From Chryseobacterium elymi (GTDB lineage: Bacteria > Bacteroidota > Bacteroidia > Flavobacteriales > Weeksellaceae): a stretch of DNA of 64,000 nucleotides. Numbering within the stretch: position 1 is the stretch's first letter; each line of letters opens with the position of its first letter. Shown one piece after another: positions 33,279 to 42,927 of the stretch. Location: NCBI RefSeq assembly GCF_003385495.1, contig NZ_QNUH01000003.1:248001-312000 (forward strand). Direction: 5' to 3'. A program made the position numbers and the translations under genes. The notes below the pieces were generated by a model that was given only the letters and a program-made list of their open reading frames with translations, did not search any database and had not been told where the DNA came from.

Positions 33279-34613
33279 TTACTTTTTTAGCTCTTCTAAA
33301 AACTCGTCGTGAGAGATTTTAGTTTCTTTTTTAGATGCTTTTTCAAGAATTACATCTTTCAGTTTAGCCATAGCAACCTCAGAAGAAATCTGTCTTACCT
33401 GCTCCTGGTCTTTCAACATTTCAACAGCATATTTCTGGATTTCCTCATCACCTAAGTGGTGGATTCCGTAAATAGCCAACTGATTTCTTACCAACTGCTC
33501 AGCCTGTGCCAATACATCAGCATAGTCTAGCTGGATGTCATTATCTGTCATTAATTTACCTTCAATAATCTGGTATCTTAACTGGCTTTTCTCTGCTTCA
33601 AGAATTCCTTTAGCCTGCTCTTCAGACTGGATATTCTGGTTAGAGAATAATAACCATTTTACCAGGAAGTTTTCAGGAAGTTTCACTTCTTCTTTTTCAG
33701 TAACCTGCTCCAATACTTTATTCACATAGTGAACGTCAGCATTCTGCTGGAAGTATTCATCCAACTCAGATTTTACTTTTTCTTTAAGTTCTTCTTCAGA
33801 TTTGATTGTTCCTTCTCCGTAAACTTTGTCGAATAGCTCCTGATTAAGCTCAGCAAGGTTTAATGAATAGAAATCTTTTACTTTAACTTCTACTTCAGCA
33901 TGGTGTAAATGCTCAACTTCTTCTTTACTGAATCCTAATTCTTTAGCCAATTCTTCGCTACCTGCAAGAGTTTCTTTAGATACTTTTACAGAACCGTCCA
34001 TTTTTAAAGCTTTTACCAATTTGAAAGCTTCTTTGTTTTCAGCAGTAATGGTAACGTTCTTTGGATGGTGGTGGTGCTCTCCTTCAGCATCTTCTTCTAC
34101 AACCTGAGAAATTTCTAAAGCCACATAAGAATCTTTAGTGATTTTATCCTGAGGAACCTGCTCTGCAAAACGCTTCTGCATGTTCTCAATGCTCTTCGTA
34201 ATTTCTTTATCAGAAGCCTCTACTTTATAATGAGGAGCTTCATATTTAGCTAAATCTATAGTAAATTCAGGCTCATATCCTACTTCGAAAGCAACTTCAA
34301 TTTTTTCAGCGTTGTAATCCAATTGGTTTACTGGCTGAGGAACAGGCTGACCAACTAATCTTAACTTGTTTTCGTTAACATAGTTATTCAATGCGTCAGA
34401 AACCTGTTTGTTGATTTCTTCGAATGCAATACCTGCTTCATATTGTTTTTTAACCATACTTAAAGGCACTTTCCCTTTTCTGAAACCAGGAACTTGCGCA
34501 TTTTTAGCATAATTAATCAACTGCTTGTCTACTTTTTCTTTGTAGTCAGATTTTTCCAATGTCACTGTAAGTAATGCACTTACGTCATCATGGTTTTGTG
34601 CGGTAACCTTCAT
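33279..34613 (-). CDS. tig: Trigger factor
   Basis: Ribosome-associated chaperone, 444 residues, that shields nascent chains at the exit tunnel. The ribosome-binding signature G-F-R-K-G-K-V-P is at residues 43-50. The middle carries an FKBP-like region (about 150-245) that contains an unusual G-E-H-H-H-H histidine run near residue 183. The C-terminal helical chaperone part follows to residue 444. The length is typical. No clpP or clpX follows, unlike the common arrangement. Confidence 0.92.
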   Translation of the reverse strand: MKVTAQNHDDVSALLTVTLEKSDYKEKVDKQLINYAKNAQVPGFRKGKVPLSMVKKQYEAGIAFEEINKQVSDALNNYVNENKLRLVGQPVPQPVNQLDYNAEKIEVAFEVGYEPEFTIDLAKYEAPHYKVEASDKEITKSIENMQKRFAEQVPQDKITKDSYVALEISQVVEEDAEGEHHHHPKNVTITAENKEAFKLVKALKMDGSVKVSKETLAGSEELAKELGFSKEEVEHLHHAEVEVKVKDFYSLNLAELNQELFDKVYGEGTIKSEEELKEKVKSELDEYFQQNADVHYVNKVLEQVTEKEEVKLPENFLVKWLLFSNQNIQSEEQAKGILEAEKSQLRYQIIEGKLMTDNDIQLDYADVLAQAEQLVRNQLAIYGIHHLGDEEIQKYAVEMLKDQEQVRQISSEVAMAKLKDVILEKASKKETKISHDEFLEELKK

Positions 34614-34706
34614 TATTGATTAAAATTTTAGGTTGCAAAAATATGAAATTTTTATGAGAATTACCTACTTATAATCAATTCTTAGCATTCAAATGTTTAT
34701 AAACAA

Positions 34707-34733
34707 AAAACCACTGAAAATCTCAGTGGTTTT
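34707..34733 (-). terminator. Terminator of the lipoprotein gene
   Basis: 11-bp stem AAAACCACTGA / TCAGTGGTTTT followed by T residues on the minus strand. Confidence 0.88.
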
Positions 34734-34752
34734 TGTTGATGTGAAGTATTAA

Positions 34753-35316
34753 TTATTGAACACCAATTAGTGCATCTACATCACTTTCTCCACCTGTAGT
34801 ACTTCCCTGCTGATTATCTGCAGAAGGTGAATTCTGGTTTACAGCACTTGGTGCATGGATCAGCTTAATGTTGGCAGTAGCATTGGAAGGTGCATTGGTA
34901 ACCGTCCAAACTGTTTTAAGGCCTAATTTATTTCCGTCTGTTCTTACAATATCATCAGCTGCTCTTTTTACATTTACATCAACGCCTGCAAATTTGTAAG
35001 TAATGAAATGCTCGTCTTTCTCTTCGATGATCTCATCATTGGCACTGTGAAAATGATCACCATGAGCAGTCTGGAAATCCAGGCTTACATTGTAGGTTTT
35101 TCCATTCTGCAGAATTATTTTTTTATCTGCCACTCCTCCGATATAGTTAATAATTTGTGGAGTTCCTCCTGCGTTATCTTCGACAGTCACCTGAAGTTTG
35201 GAAATCTCTTCGTGCTCATGGATATCTTCCGGAATATCGGTATTGTCATCATTTCGGCAAGAGAATAATAAAACTGCAGCTAATAATAAAAGTGTTATGT
35301 TGAATATTTTTTTCAT
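34753..35316 (-). CDS. Histidine-rich lipoprotein next to a TonB receptor
   Basis: 187-residue lipoprotein: the signal ends L-L-F-S-C with the lipobox cysteine at residue 20. After it come acidic and histidine-rich stretches, I-H-E-H-E-E near 32-37 and H-G-D-H-F-H near 87-92, plus a C-terminal low-complexity tail (N-S-P-S-A-D-N-Q-Q-G-S-T-T-G-G). I do not recognise a family. It lies 28 bases after the TonB-receptor gene, so it may bind the metal or chelate the receptor takes up (inference). Confidence 0.72.
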   Translation of the reverse strand: MKKIFNITLLLLAAVLLFSCRNDDNTDIPEDIHEHEEISKLQVTVEDNAGGTPQIINYIGGVADKKIILQNGKTYNVSLDFQTAHGDHFHSANDEIIEEKDEHFITYKFAGVDVNVKRAADDIVRTDGNKLGLKTVWTVTNAPSNATANIKLIHAPSAVNQNSPSADNQQGSTTGGESDVDALIGVQ

Positions 35317-35344
35317 TTTAATTTTAAATTTTAAGTATTAATAA

Positions 35345-37729
35345 TTAGAAGTTGTATTTAAGAGTAACTACGAAATTTCTTCCGGCTTCAGGCATATAAT
35401 ATCTCAATCTGTTCAGATATTCCCTGTACTCTTTATTAAATATATTATTGATCCTGAAATTCAGATTCAGGTTCCTGAAAAGGTCTGCTCCCACAGACGC
35501 ATGAAATATGGAGAACGCAGCCGGAGTAGAGCTGTAATCAATTACTCTTGTAAGCAGTTCGCCATCCTGGATAAACTGTACGCTCTGATCTCTGATCGGG
35601 AAACGGTTCTGTTTGAAAACATTTTCGTTTTCCAGTCTGATGTAGAAACCGGAAGGTTTATTAAGGTTCAGCTCAATAGAATTTCTAAGATTCGTTGGCA
35701 TCATCAGGATAAGCGGTTCGTTCTTCGTCAGGTCCTCGCCCTTCAGTGCACTGAAGCTGGTCGTCCATTTCAGGTTATCAAGAATTTTAAGCTGAGCATC
35801 TGCATCAATCCCATAAATCCTTGCTTTTACCTGCTGGTATTCCCAGATAGCAAAACTTCCTCTATTGGTCGACTGGAAACCTACCGGCATCTGATTGATA
35901 AAGCTGTCCGAGAACATAATATACGGATTTGCTTCCACCTGAAGCCCCTTCAAAACATCAAAACGTCCGGTAAGAGAAAGATTAGCATTATAGATTTCTT
36001 CTTTTTTGATTCTTAAATCTCCTTTTTCAATGATCGCCGCAGAATGGTGAAGCCCGTCAGCAAATAATTCCGCCGGATTCGGTGTTCTGCTCATTCTTGA
36101 AAAATTAAATTTAATATCGAAATCCCTGGAAGGCTGGTAATTCAAGCCGATATTGGCAGAGAAATTATGGTAATCAAAGATAGGACGGGCCAATATCCTG
36201 CTGTCATTTTTCTGAACATAAAACTGTGGAAAAACTGAAGCATATTTTTCTTCCCATTCCGATCCGTCATAATATTTATAAGAATCATATCTGCTGAAAT
36301 CATATCTCACACCGGCTTCTGCATTCAGTTTTGGGCTGAAACGGTATTTAAATACGGAAAAAGCTCCTGCATCGTATCTGTAGTAATCAGGAATCAATCT
36401 TCTTGCTTTAGTAGCAGGATTGGGGTAATTATCCTGATATCCTGCAGAAATACCGCTTTCCAGACTCCAGCCCGCGCGCTCTATAAGATGCGTAAGACTT
36501 GCTGTATGAGTAATGAGCCTTAGATCCATTGAAGGAACATCATTCAATTCTCCCCTTCTGATATCATATTCTTTACGTCTGTTTAGCTGAAAGCTGTACT
36601 GGAACGTAAGTTTTCCGAAATCAGCGAAGCGTTTGTAAGCGGAAAGCTTTACAATATGATGTTCTACATCCTGTTTAGGATTGGTGATATCATAACTGAA
36701 ATCGTCCAGGAAATAGGGCTGTCCGAAATTAATAGCCATATAAGCATCATAATTATTGCCCAGATGTGCCCCTTTATAGATCCCAAATTCCTGATTGACT
36801 CCGCTGTAGGAAACATCAAACCCCTGCATAAAACCATGATTACCAAAAGAAAAATTGAAAGAATTCACTTCTGCTCCGGTATTCTGAAGGGTATGATGGG
36901 GAATATAAAGATCACCTGTCTTTTTGTAGCTTCCTCCAGCTTTTACAAACCATTCGTTTTCCCATGATTTAAGAGCATTTGCTGCAATCTCCCCCCCTCT
37001 TCCGTTAGAAATCCCTGACAATTTGAGGCTTCCCATGATGGTGTCTTTTTTCGGAGGGACAACAGGTTCCAGCAGGACAACACCCGCTACTCCGTCATTT
37101 CCATATTTCAATGCCGATGCGCCTTTAATGACATCGATATGTTCGAAATCGTTCACATCTACATTCGGGGCATGTTCAGCTCCCCATTCCTGTTCTGCCA
37201 TCTTCACCCCGTTATTCATAATAGAAATACGGCTTCCGTACATCCCATGGATCACAGGTTTTGTAATGTTATTACCTGTTTTCAGAACGGCAACTCCTGA
37301 AATTTTGGAAAGAAGATTTCCAAGATTCTCTGTAGAGTTTCTTTCTATTTCAGTTTTGTCAAGTGTTTTCAATACAACAGAGCTGTTATTCCTGTGATTT
37401 CCATGCAGGGTTACCGTTTCAATATCCCCTACATGATGCTCTAAAGTAATGGCAATGTTAAGATCCTGATTAACTCCTATATTTTCAGTATGATCATTAC
37501 AATCAGGATGCTTCGCAATGAGTGTATATTTTCCCGCAGGAATTTTATTCAACGTAAACTTACCTGCATGATCTGTTTTGGCAGTAAATCCCCCGATCTT
37601 CACCACTGCATTTTCTAACGCCGTTTTATCATGAAAATCCTGAACAGTTCCTTCTACAGTATACGTTTTTTGTGCATTTATCAATGTCAGTCCACATAGA
37701 ACCAACATCAGACTATATATCAATTTCAT
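35345..37729 (-). CDS. TonB-dependent receptor (probable metal uptake)
   Basis: Outer-membrane receptor, 794 residues from the chosen start. Order: signal peptide, a carboxypeptidase-regulatory-like beta domain (about 20-90), plug (about 105-210, with I-K-G-A-S-A-L-K-Y-G-N-D-G near 200-212) and a 22-strand barrel ending in Y-N-F. Substrate is inferred from the neighbours: a His-rich lipoprotein downstream and a small His/Cys protein upstream suggest zinc, copper or another metal chelate. The frame extends 12 codons further to an ATG at 37765, but the ATG at 37729 gives a normal signal peptide (M-K-L-I-Y-S-L-M-L-V-L-C). Confidence 0.88.
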   Translation of the reverse strand: MKLIYSLMLVLCGLTLINAQKTYTVEGTVQDFHDKTALENAVVKIGGFTAKTDHAGKFTLNKIPAGKYTLIAKHPDCNDHTENIGVNQDLNIAITLEHHVGDIETVTLHGNHRNNSSVVLKTLDKTEIERNSTENLGNLLSKISGVAVLKTGNNITKPVIHGMYGSRISIMNNGVKMAEQEWGAEHAPNVDVNDFEHIDVIKGASALKYGNDGVAGVVLLEPVVPPKKDTIMGSLKLSGISNGRGGEIAANALKSWENEWFVKAGGSYKKTGDLYIPHHTLQNTGAEVNSFNFSFGNHGFMQGFDVSYSGVNQEFGIYKGAHLGNNYDAYMAINFGQPYFLDDFSYDITNPKQDVEHHIVKLSAYKRFADFGKLTFQYSFQLNRRKEYDIRRGELNDVPSMDLRLITHTASLTHLIERAGWSLESGISAGYQDNYPNPATKARRLIPDYYRYDAGAFSVFKYRFSPKLNAEAGVRYDFSRYDSYKYYDGSEWEEKYASVFPQFYVQKNDSRILARPIFDYHNFSANIGLNYQPSRDFDIKFNFSRMSRTPNPAELFADGLHHSAAIIEKGDLRIKKEEIYNANLSLTGRFDVLKGLQVEANPYIMFSDSFINQMPVGFQSTNRGSFAIWEYQQVKARIYGIDADAQLKILDNLKWTTSFSALKGEDLTKNEPLILMMPTNLRNSIELNLNKPSGFYIRLENENVFKQNRFPIRDQSVQFIQDGELLTRVIDYSSTPAAFSIFHASVGADLFRNLNLNFRINNIFNKEYREYLNRLRYYMPEAGRNFVVTLKYNF

Positions 37730-38050
37730 TGTCAATAGATTGATTGTGTACCGTTGCAGGTACATTCTTCGTAAAAATTTGTTGAATGGGTTTATTTAAT
37801 TGTAAAATGTACAATGTAAAAAGTATTAGTGACTAATGAATGAGATGTCAGATAGGAGATGTCAGATATCAGACTGAAATATTAGACAATTAATCCTATC
37901 TATGCATTCTCAAGCCTTAAAATCCTTAATCTGCAATCTCGTATCCCGAAAATCCGGAATCCTTAACCACATCTACAGCTATCAATCAATAGCTTTAAAC
38001 CCAAGTATTGAACTTTAAATCTAATTAAAGTCAATAAAAAAATCTATGAT
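37730..38050. other. Intergenic region with degenerate repeats
   Basis: 321 bases, no credible gene. It contains repeated AGATGTCAGATA-like motifs near 37848-37885 that resemble the gap at 24.3 kb, and is otherwise unremarkable. No terminator is clear. Confidence 0.5.
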
Positions 38051-38407
38051 TTATACAACAGCAGGAGGTCCCCGGAGCTGAAAAGTGAATTTGGTCTGAG
38101 ACCAAATTTTTTCCTGAACAGCAATAACCTGTTTTACTTCGTGTGTAAAATGCTCGAAGGAAAAGCTGAGTTCGTCAGGAACCAGTGTATGTCCGTTAGC
38201 TAAGAAATGACATGCCAGACAGTCGCCAGGCTTTTCTTTAGCTGAAGTTTTAGACATCGTATTTTCTGTCTTTTTAAGATTGAAGTTCTTAAAGTAATCG
38301 ACAGTATCGTGATGGTGAAAGTTTTGGGAAAACAGCGTAATGAAGTATATCCCAAACAAAAGTTTGGAGATAAAGTTCTTCAGATTTCTGCTTTCCTTAA
38401 AAATCAT
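38051..38407 (-). CDS. Small membrane-anchored His/Cys protein upstream of the TonB receptor
   Basis: 118 residues with one hydrophobic segment near residues 13-28 that may be a signal or anchor. It shows F-H-H-H-D near 30-34, a C-L-A-C-H-F motif near 63-68, and a C-terminal R-G-P-P-A-V-V. This pattern, a small protein ahead of a TonB receptor, fits a DUF2946-like metal-related protein, though I cannot confirm the family. It may help sense or deliver the metal handled by the receptor. Confidence 0.6.
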   Translation of the reverse strand: MIFKESRNLKNFISKLLFGIYFITLFSQNFHHHDTVDYFKNFNLKKTENTMSKTSAKEKPGDCLACHFLANGHTLVPDELSFSFEHFTHEVKQVIAVQEKIWSQTKFTFQLRGPPAVV

Positions 38408-38535
38408 CGTGTAAAATTATAAAAATAATTTAAGTTTTGAATTAAGTTTTAGTAAAACTATTCAATACGTTGGTGAAAGTGTGCTTTTGTTACAAACAGA
38501 TGTTTCGCGAATACGTTTGTTTTTTTATACTAAAA

Positions 38536-38630
38536 ATCCTTCGGCTCCGCTCAGGATAACACTGTTAAAAAATAATACCGTTCGTATTAAATTAGTATTA
38601 GCAATATCATCCTGAGCGGAATCGAAGGAT
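38536..38630. repeat. Palindromic intergenic repeat (ATCCTTCG...GAGCGG type)
   Basis: Two 22-base arms (38536-38557 and 38609-38630), nearly perfect inverted complements with two mismatches, enclose a 51-base AT-rich centre. The sequence ATCCTTCGGCTCCGCTCAGG is of a kind I recall between many genes of Bacteroidota. Confidence 0.75.
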
Positions 38631-38652
38631 CTGTATATTTTAATTCAAAAAA

Positions 38653-40581
38653 TTAAACTAGCTGAGAACCCAAATGCTCCCATTCCTGTAAAGCAACTTC
38701 CAGTTCTTCTTTAGTTTTATTGTATTTCTCTAAAGTTTCGTCAGAAGGATTTTCTTTTGTGAATGAAGCTTCCATTTTTTCAATTTCAGTTTCAAGTTCA
38801 GAAATTTTTTCTTCTACTTTCTTTAATTTATTCTGAATATTTTTTTGCTCTTTACTGACAATAGTTGATGATTTCTCTTCTACCTTTACTTCTTTCGGAG
38901 CTGGTTTTACCTCAACTTTTACATCATCGCTGTGAAGTTTCGCTTTTTCAGCAGATATTTCTCTGAGTGTCTCTTTTTGTCTGTATTCAAGGTATTCACC
39001 AACACTTCCAAGGAATTCTTTCATTCTTCCGTCACGGAATTCATAAATTTTATCACAAAGCCCATCCAGGAATTCCCTGTCGTGAGAAATCACGATTAAT
39101 GTCCCTTCGAAATTCTGTAAAGCCAGTTTAATGATCTCCTTAGACTGGATATCCAAATGGTTGGTAGGTTCATCCATAATCAACGTATTGAAAGGACGAA
39201 GCAACAGTTTACAAAGAGCCAGACGGTTTCTTTCTCCTCCGGAAAGTACTTTTGTTTTCTTGGTTACCGCTTCTCCCTGGAAAAGGAAAGATCCTAAAAG
39301 ATCTCTTACTCTAGGTCTGGTTTCTTCTGTAGCTGCATCTTCGGCTTCTTCCAGAACTGTTTTATTCGGAGTGAGTACTTCTTCCTGGTTTTGGGCAAAG
39401 TATCCGATGTTTACATTGTGACCCAAGTTCCATGTCCCTGTATAATCTTTGATATCTCCGGCAAGAATTTTTGCTAAAGTTGTTTTTCCCTGCCCGTTCT
39501 GTCCTAAAAGGGCAATTCTGTCTCCTCTTTGAACAATAAAGTCTACATCATCGAAAATTTGTTTTTTCCCGTAAGCTTTTCCTAAATGATTGGCCTCAAA
39601 AATAACTTTTCCGGGAACCATAGACTGTACGAAACGGATATTGAATTTGGAAACGTCTTCGTTATCTACCTCAATACGTTCAATTTTATCTAATTTCTTA
39701 ATAAGTGACTGTGCGAAAGATGCTTTGGTAGCACTGGCACGGAACTTATTGATGTTATCTTCCATTTGCTTGATCTCCGCATCCTGATTCTTTTTAGCCT
39801 GAATCAGTTTTTCACGGCGTTCTTCACGCATCACCAGATATTTGGAATAATTGGCCTTATAGTCGTCAACTTTTCTATTATTGATATCAAAAGTCCTGTT
39901 GCAGACAGCCGTCATAAACTGTTTATCGTGACTGACCAGAACAATGGCTCCGGGATAGTCTTTCAGGAAGTTTTCCAGCCAGATGATGGATTCCATATCG
40001 AGGTGGTTGGTAGGCTCATCGAGAAGCATGATGTCATTCTTCTGAAGAAGTAATTTTGCCAGCTCAATTCTCATTCTCCATCCTCCTGAAAATTCATCTG
40101 TAATTTTATGGAAATCGTCCGCTTTAAAACCTAAACCGAATAATATTTTCTCCATGTCACCTTCCAGGTTGTAGGCATCATGGTTCATCAGAAGATCATT
40201 CAGCTCTGTCATTTTGTTGATCAGATCTGTGTAGGCATCACTTTCGTAATCGGTTCTTGTTGCCAGTTGGTGATTCACTTCTTCCAGCTCATTTTTCCAT
40301 GCATTAATCTGTTCAAAAGCCTGCATGGTCTCGTTCCAAACGGTTCTGCCTTTTACAAAATCAAGATCCTGCTTTAAGAAACCGATGGTAACATTTCCTT
40401 CGGGAACAACGCTCCCTTCATAGAAATTAATTTCTCCGGAAAGCATTTTCAGTAAAGTGGATTTTCCTGCTCCGTTTTTTCCAACGAGCCCCACTTTATC
40501 ATCCTTTTTAATGGTGAAATTTGTATTTTGAAACAGATAGTTTCCTGAATGATGTAATCCTAAACCTTGAACCGAAAGCAT
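38653..40581 (-). CDS. ABC-F family ATPase
   Basis: 642-residue soluble protein with two ABC ATPase domains and no membrane segment. Domain 1 has Walker A G-K-N-G-A-G-K-S near 35-42 and signature F-S-G-G-W-R-M-R near 162-169. Domain 2 has Walker A G-Q-N-G-Q-G-K-T near 353-360 and signature L-S-G-G-E-R-N-R near 441-448. A charged C-terminal coiled coil (about 560-640) follows, as in Uup-like members. It probably acts on ribosomes in translation or in resistance to ribosome-targeting stress; which subgroup cannot be read here. Confidence 0.92.
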   Translation of the reverse strand: MLSVQGLGLHHSGNYLFQNTNFTIKKDDKVGLVGKNGAGKSTLLKMLSGEINFYEGSVVPEGNVTIGFLKQDLDFVKGRTVWNETMQAFEQINAWKNELEEVNHQLATRTDYESDAYTDLINKMTELNDLLMNHDAYNLEGDMEKILFGLGFKADDFHKITDEFSGGWRMRIELAKLLLQKNDIMLLDEPTNHLDMESIIWLENFLKDYPGAIVLVSHDKQFMTAVCNRTFDINNRKVDDYKANYSKYLVMREERREKLIQAKKNQDAEIKQMEDNINKFRASATKASFAQSLIKKLDKIERIEVDNEDVSKFNIRFVQSMVPGKVIFEANHLGKAYGKKQIFDDVDFIVQRGDRIALLGQNGQGKTTLAKILAGDIKDYTGTWNLGHNVNIGYFAQNQEEVLTPNKTVLEEAEDAATEETRPRVRDLLGSFLFQGEAVTKKTKVLSGGERNRLALCKLLLRPFNTLIMDEPTNHLDIQSKEIIKLALQNFEGTLIVISHDREFLDGLCDKIYEFRDGRMKEFLGSVGEYLEYRQKETLREISAEKAKLHSDDVKVEVKPAPKEVKVEEKSSTIVSKEQKNIQNKLKKVEEKISELETEIEKMEASFTKENPSDETLEKYNKTKEELEVALQEWEHLGSQLV

Positions 40582-40747
40582 TTTATTAAATAAAAATTAA
40601 GTGATGAATAATGAATTTTCGGGTGCAAAAGTACGGAAAAAGAAATGAATAGCCCAGAAATAAAAAGTTTCTGCCCTGGAATACAGCAAAAAGGGATGCC
40701 CTGACAGACACCCCTTCGCAACCTAAATTTAAAACTGAAAAGTACAT

Positions 40748-42088
40748 TTAATTCTGTTCTGCAGCAAAAGATCTTATCTCTATTGTGCGGCTCCAGATAT
40801 CATTATTGGGAATATTGGCCCCATACATAAGGTCTGCTATAAAGCTGTCTTCGGGAAGATGCAGCTCGGTAAGAAGTTTGGCCTGAATCTCTCGATCTGC
40901 AGATGTACTGCTGGGTACATTCAGACCAATGTTGATCAGTTCTGCCTCTATCTCATCAGCTGATTTTTGTAATACATCGTCATGATACAGTCCGAAATTG
41001 GCCGAAATATGGGTATATGCTGCAAAATCCGCATAATCATAATGGGGTTTCGTGTCAGCTGACAAGCTTTTAACGTATATCGCCAGATCTGTATAAAAGT
41101 CTCCAAGAAAAGTATCATCCTTAATCTCAAGACCCGAATTGGCAAGATCTGTACTGAAAATTCCGGATGCGGTATTATTGGTTTCATCCAGCATTATCCT
41201 GCCGTACACAAACGGAAGTGTATTAAAGACCAAATCTCTGGAAACATACGCCTGGGAGAGAATAATTCCTTTTTCGATCTGAAAATCTGACAGCAGTGAA
41301 TTCCAGATCTTGTTTCCTCCGGCATCGGTTTTTGTATTTCTAACCCCTGAAATATAAGCCTGCAAATCACTGACATTCATAAAATCTGTAGAAATATAAA
41401 CTGACTGGGGAGCCTGAAGATAGCCGCCCCCCACATCGGCATGAGCTCCGGGAACGAAAACTTCTTTCCAAACGGAACCGCCTGTCTCAGTTTTGGTGTC
41501 CTGCATATTTTTTGAATTTTCAAAAAATCCGGTGAGCGGGAAAAAGAATCTGCATTCATTCACCGCACATAGGTGAAGAGCGTTTTCCACTTCCTGAGGC
41601 AGATTTATATCGTATGTGTTAAATGGTTTGGATTCCACGGTATCAAAAACTCCCAAAAACTTTATAGTAACATTTGCTGTGGGATAGTCTACAATCAGTC
41701 GGTTGCAAAATTCTCTTGCCAGCATGCTTCCTCTACTGAATCCGTAGACGTAAAAATGATAGTCAACATTTTTGTCATTTATTATATTCTGTGTAAAAGC
41801 TTTGGCTTTCTGCAGTTTGTCATCGGAAGAATATCCCTGTGCATCCGGAGGATTAGCGCAAGTAGCCATCGCAAAATTACTGTCTTCACCGCCTGTAAGT
41901 GTTCCTATTCCTTCAACATATATTTTATTGTTTCCGCTGAATAAATTGAAGAGTTTATAAATATTGGTCGGGGCTCCTTTATAACTTTCATTGTTTACCG
42001 AAGGCATATCGGGGGAGCCTGTATTAATCCCGTTATTTCCGGTTCCGTCAAAAAAAATTCCGACAGATAATACTGTATTGTTTTCCAT
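40748..42088 (-). CDS. DUF2235 / Tle1-like alpha-beta hydrolase
   Basis: 446-residue protein with the DUF2235 (type VI lipase effector Tle1-like) catalytic core. It starts S-V-G-I-F-F-D-G-T-G-N-N near 6-17, carries the nucleophile elbow Y-G-F-S-R-G near 119-124, an aspartate in L-G-V-F-D-T-V near 147-153, and the histidine in V-P-G-A-H-A-D-V-G-G-G-Y near 212-223. No signal peptide, PAAR or VgrG part is present, and no obvious type VI gene is beside it. It could be a phospholipase effector or an intracellular lipase-like enzyme. Confidence 0.85.
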   Translation of the reverse strand: MENNTVLSVGIFFDGTGNNGINTGSPDMPSVNNESYKGAPTNIYKLFNLFSGNNKIYVEGIGTLTGGEDSNFAMATCANPPDAQGYSSDDKLQKAKAFTQNIINDKNVDYHFYVYGFSRGSMLAREFCNRLIVDYPTANVTIKFLGVFDTVESKPFNTYDINLPQEVENALHLCAVNECRFFFPLTGFFENSKNMQDTKTETGGSVWKEVFVPGAHADVGGGYLQAPQSVYISTDFMNVSDLQAYISGVRNTKTDAGGNKIWNSLLSDFQIEKGIILSQAYVSRDLVFNTLPFVYGRIMLDETNNTASGIFSTDLANSGLEIKDDTFLGDFYTDLAIYVKSLSADTKPHYDYADFAAYTHISANFGLYHDDVLQKSADEIEAELINIGLNVPSSTSADREIQAKLLTELHLPEDSFIADLMYGANIPNNDIWSRTIEIRSFAAEQN

Positions 42089-42230
42089 CTCTGTGTTTTT
42101 GCTTTAGTTGTTGAAAGTTTTCCAGTACAGCGTTTTTGAGTCTGTTTCTGCTTTAAAATCTGCAAAACTTATTTCTCAAATTAACGGAAGAAGAAAAAGC
42201 AATACTAGCGTGAAAAATACCAAATAAAAA

Positions 42231-42250
42231 ATTCCGTATTTCTACGGAAT
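42231..42250 (-). terminator. Terminator of the response-regulator gene
   Basis: Perfect 8-bp stem ATTCCGTA / TACGGAAT with a 4-base loop and T run on the minus strand. It overlaps the stop codon. Confidence 0.8.
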
Positions 42251-42927
42251 CACATTTTATCAAGAGAATAGATGTTGTTCACAACGGCATAAATAACAAT
42301 ACCTACGGTATTTTTGGCCCCGATTTTTTCCAAAATCCGCTGACGGTGGCTTTCTACTGTTCTGGGGCTGATGAAGAGCTTTTCTCCAATCTCATTATTG
42401 GTATACTCCTGGCAGATCAGCTTTACGACATCCTTTTCCCGTTCGGAAAGTTCGTCTTCCATTTCAAAAAGAGATTTCTTTTTTGTGGAGCTGTTCATAT
42501 AAGTAAACAGCATCTGGTGGTCTTCTGCTGTAAAGAAAACTCCATTTTTGTAAACCATGGTAATGGCCTCGATAAATATTTTCCGGTCTGAATTTTTAGG
42601 CAGAAAGGCTGAAACCCCCAATTTAACCATATAGCCCAAAATGGAAGTCTTGTAATGGGAGGAAAGAATAATGATCCTTAGATCTGGATATTTTTCTTTA
42701 AGAATTTCTACAAGTTCAAAGCCGTTCATAGGCTGCATCTGTACATCGACAAGAGCTATGCGGGGAAAATCATCTTCGGAAAGGCTTCCCAGCTTTTCAA
42801 TAAAATCCGGGCCGTTATTGGAGGTAAGACATACGGATATGTTTTTTTCATTCGAAAGCAGCATTTTCACCCCTTCCAGGATAAGCTGTTCGTCATCAAT
42901 TAAGGCTATTTTGATTTGGGAGTTCAT
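42250..42927 (-). CDS. NarL/LuxR-type response regulator
   Basis: 225-residue DNA-binding response regulator. The receiver domain (1-125) has D12-D13 in L-I-D-D-E, a phosphoacceptor D57-like aspartate in A-L-V-D-V-Q-M near 58-64, and a lysine in F-L-P-K-N near 109-113. A linker leads to a LuxR-type HTH (about 155-220) with L-S-E-R-E-K-D-V-V-K-L near 160-170. The gene overlaps the end of its cognate histidine-kinase gene by 32 bases, so the pair is translationally coupled. The signal it answers is unknown. Confidence 0.92.
   Translation of the reverse strand: MNSQIKIALIDDEQLILEGVKMLLSNEKNISVCLTSNNGPDFIEKLGSLSEDDFPRIALVDVQMQPMNGFELVEILKEKYPDLRIIILSSHYKTSILGYMVKLGVSAFLPKNSDRKIFIEAITMVYKNGVFFTAEDHQMLFTYMNSSTKKKSLFEMEDELSEREKDVVKLICQEYTNNEIGEKLFISPRTVESHRQRILEKIGAKNTVGIVIYAVVNNIYSLDKM

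Noticed and set aside
35501..36016. 171-codon plus-strand frame opposite the TonB receptor
   Set aside because: Antisense to a strong gene; composition is that of a shadow frame.
40690..40720. Hairpin-like sequence after the ABC-F upstream region
   Set aside because: The stem is interrupted by several mismatches and lacks a T run, so no terminator was called.
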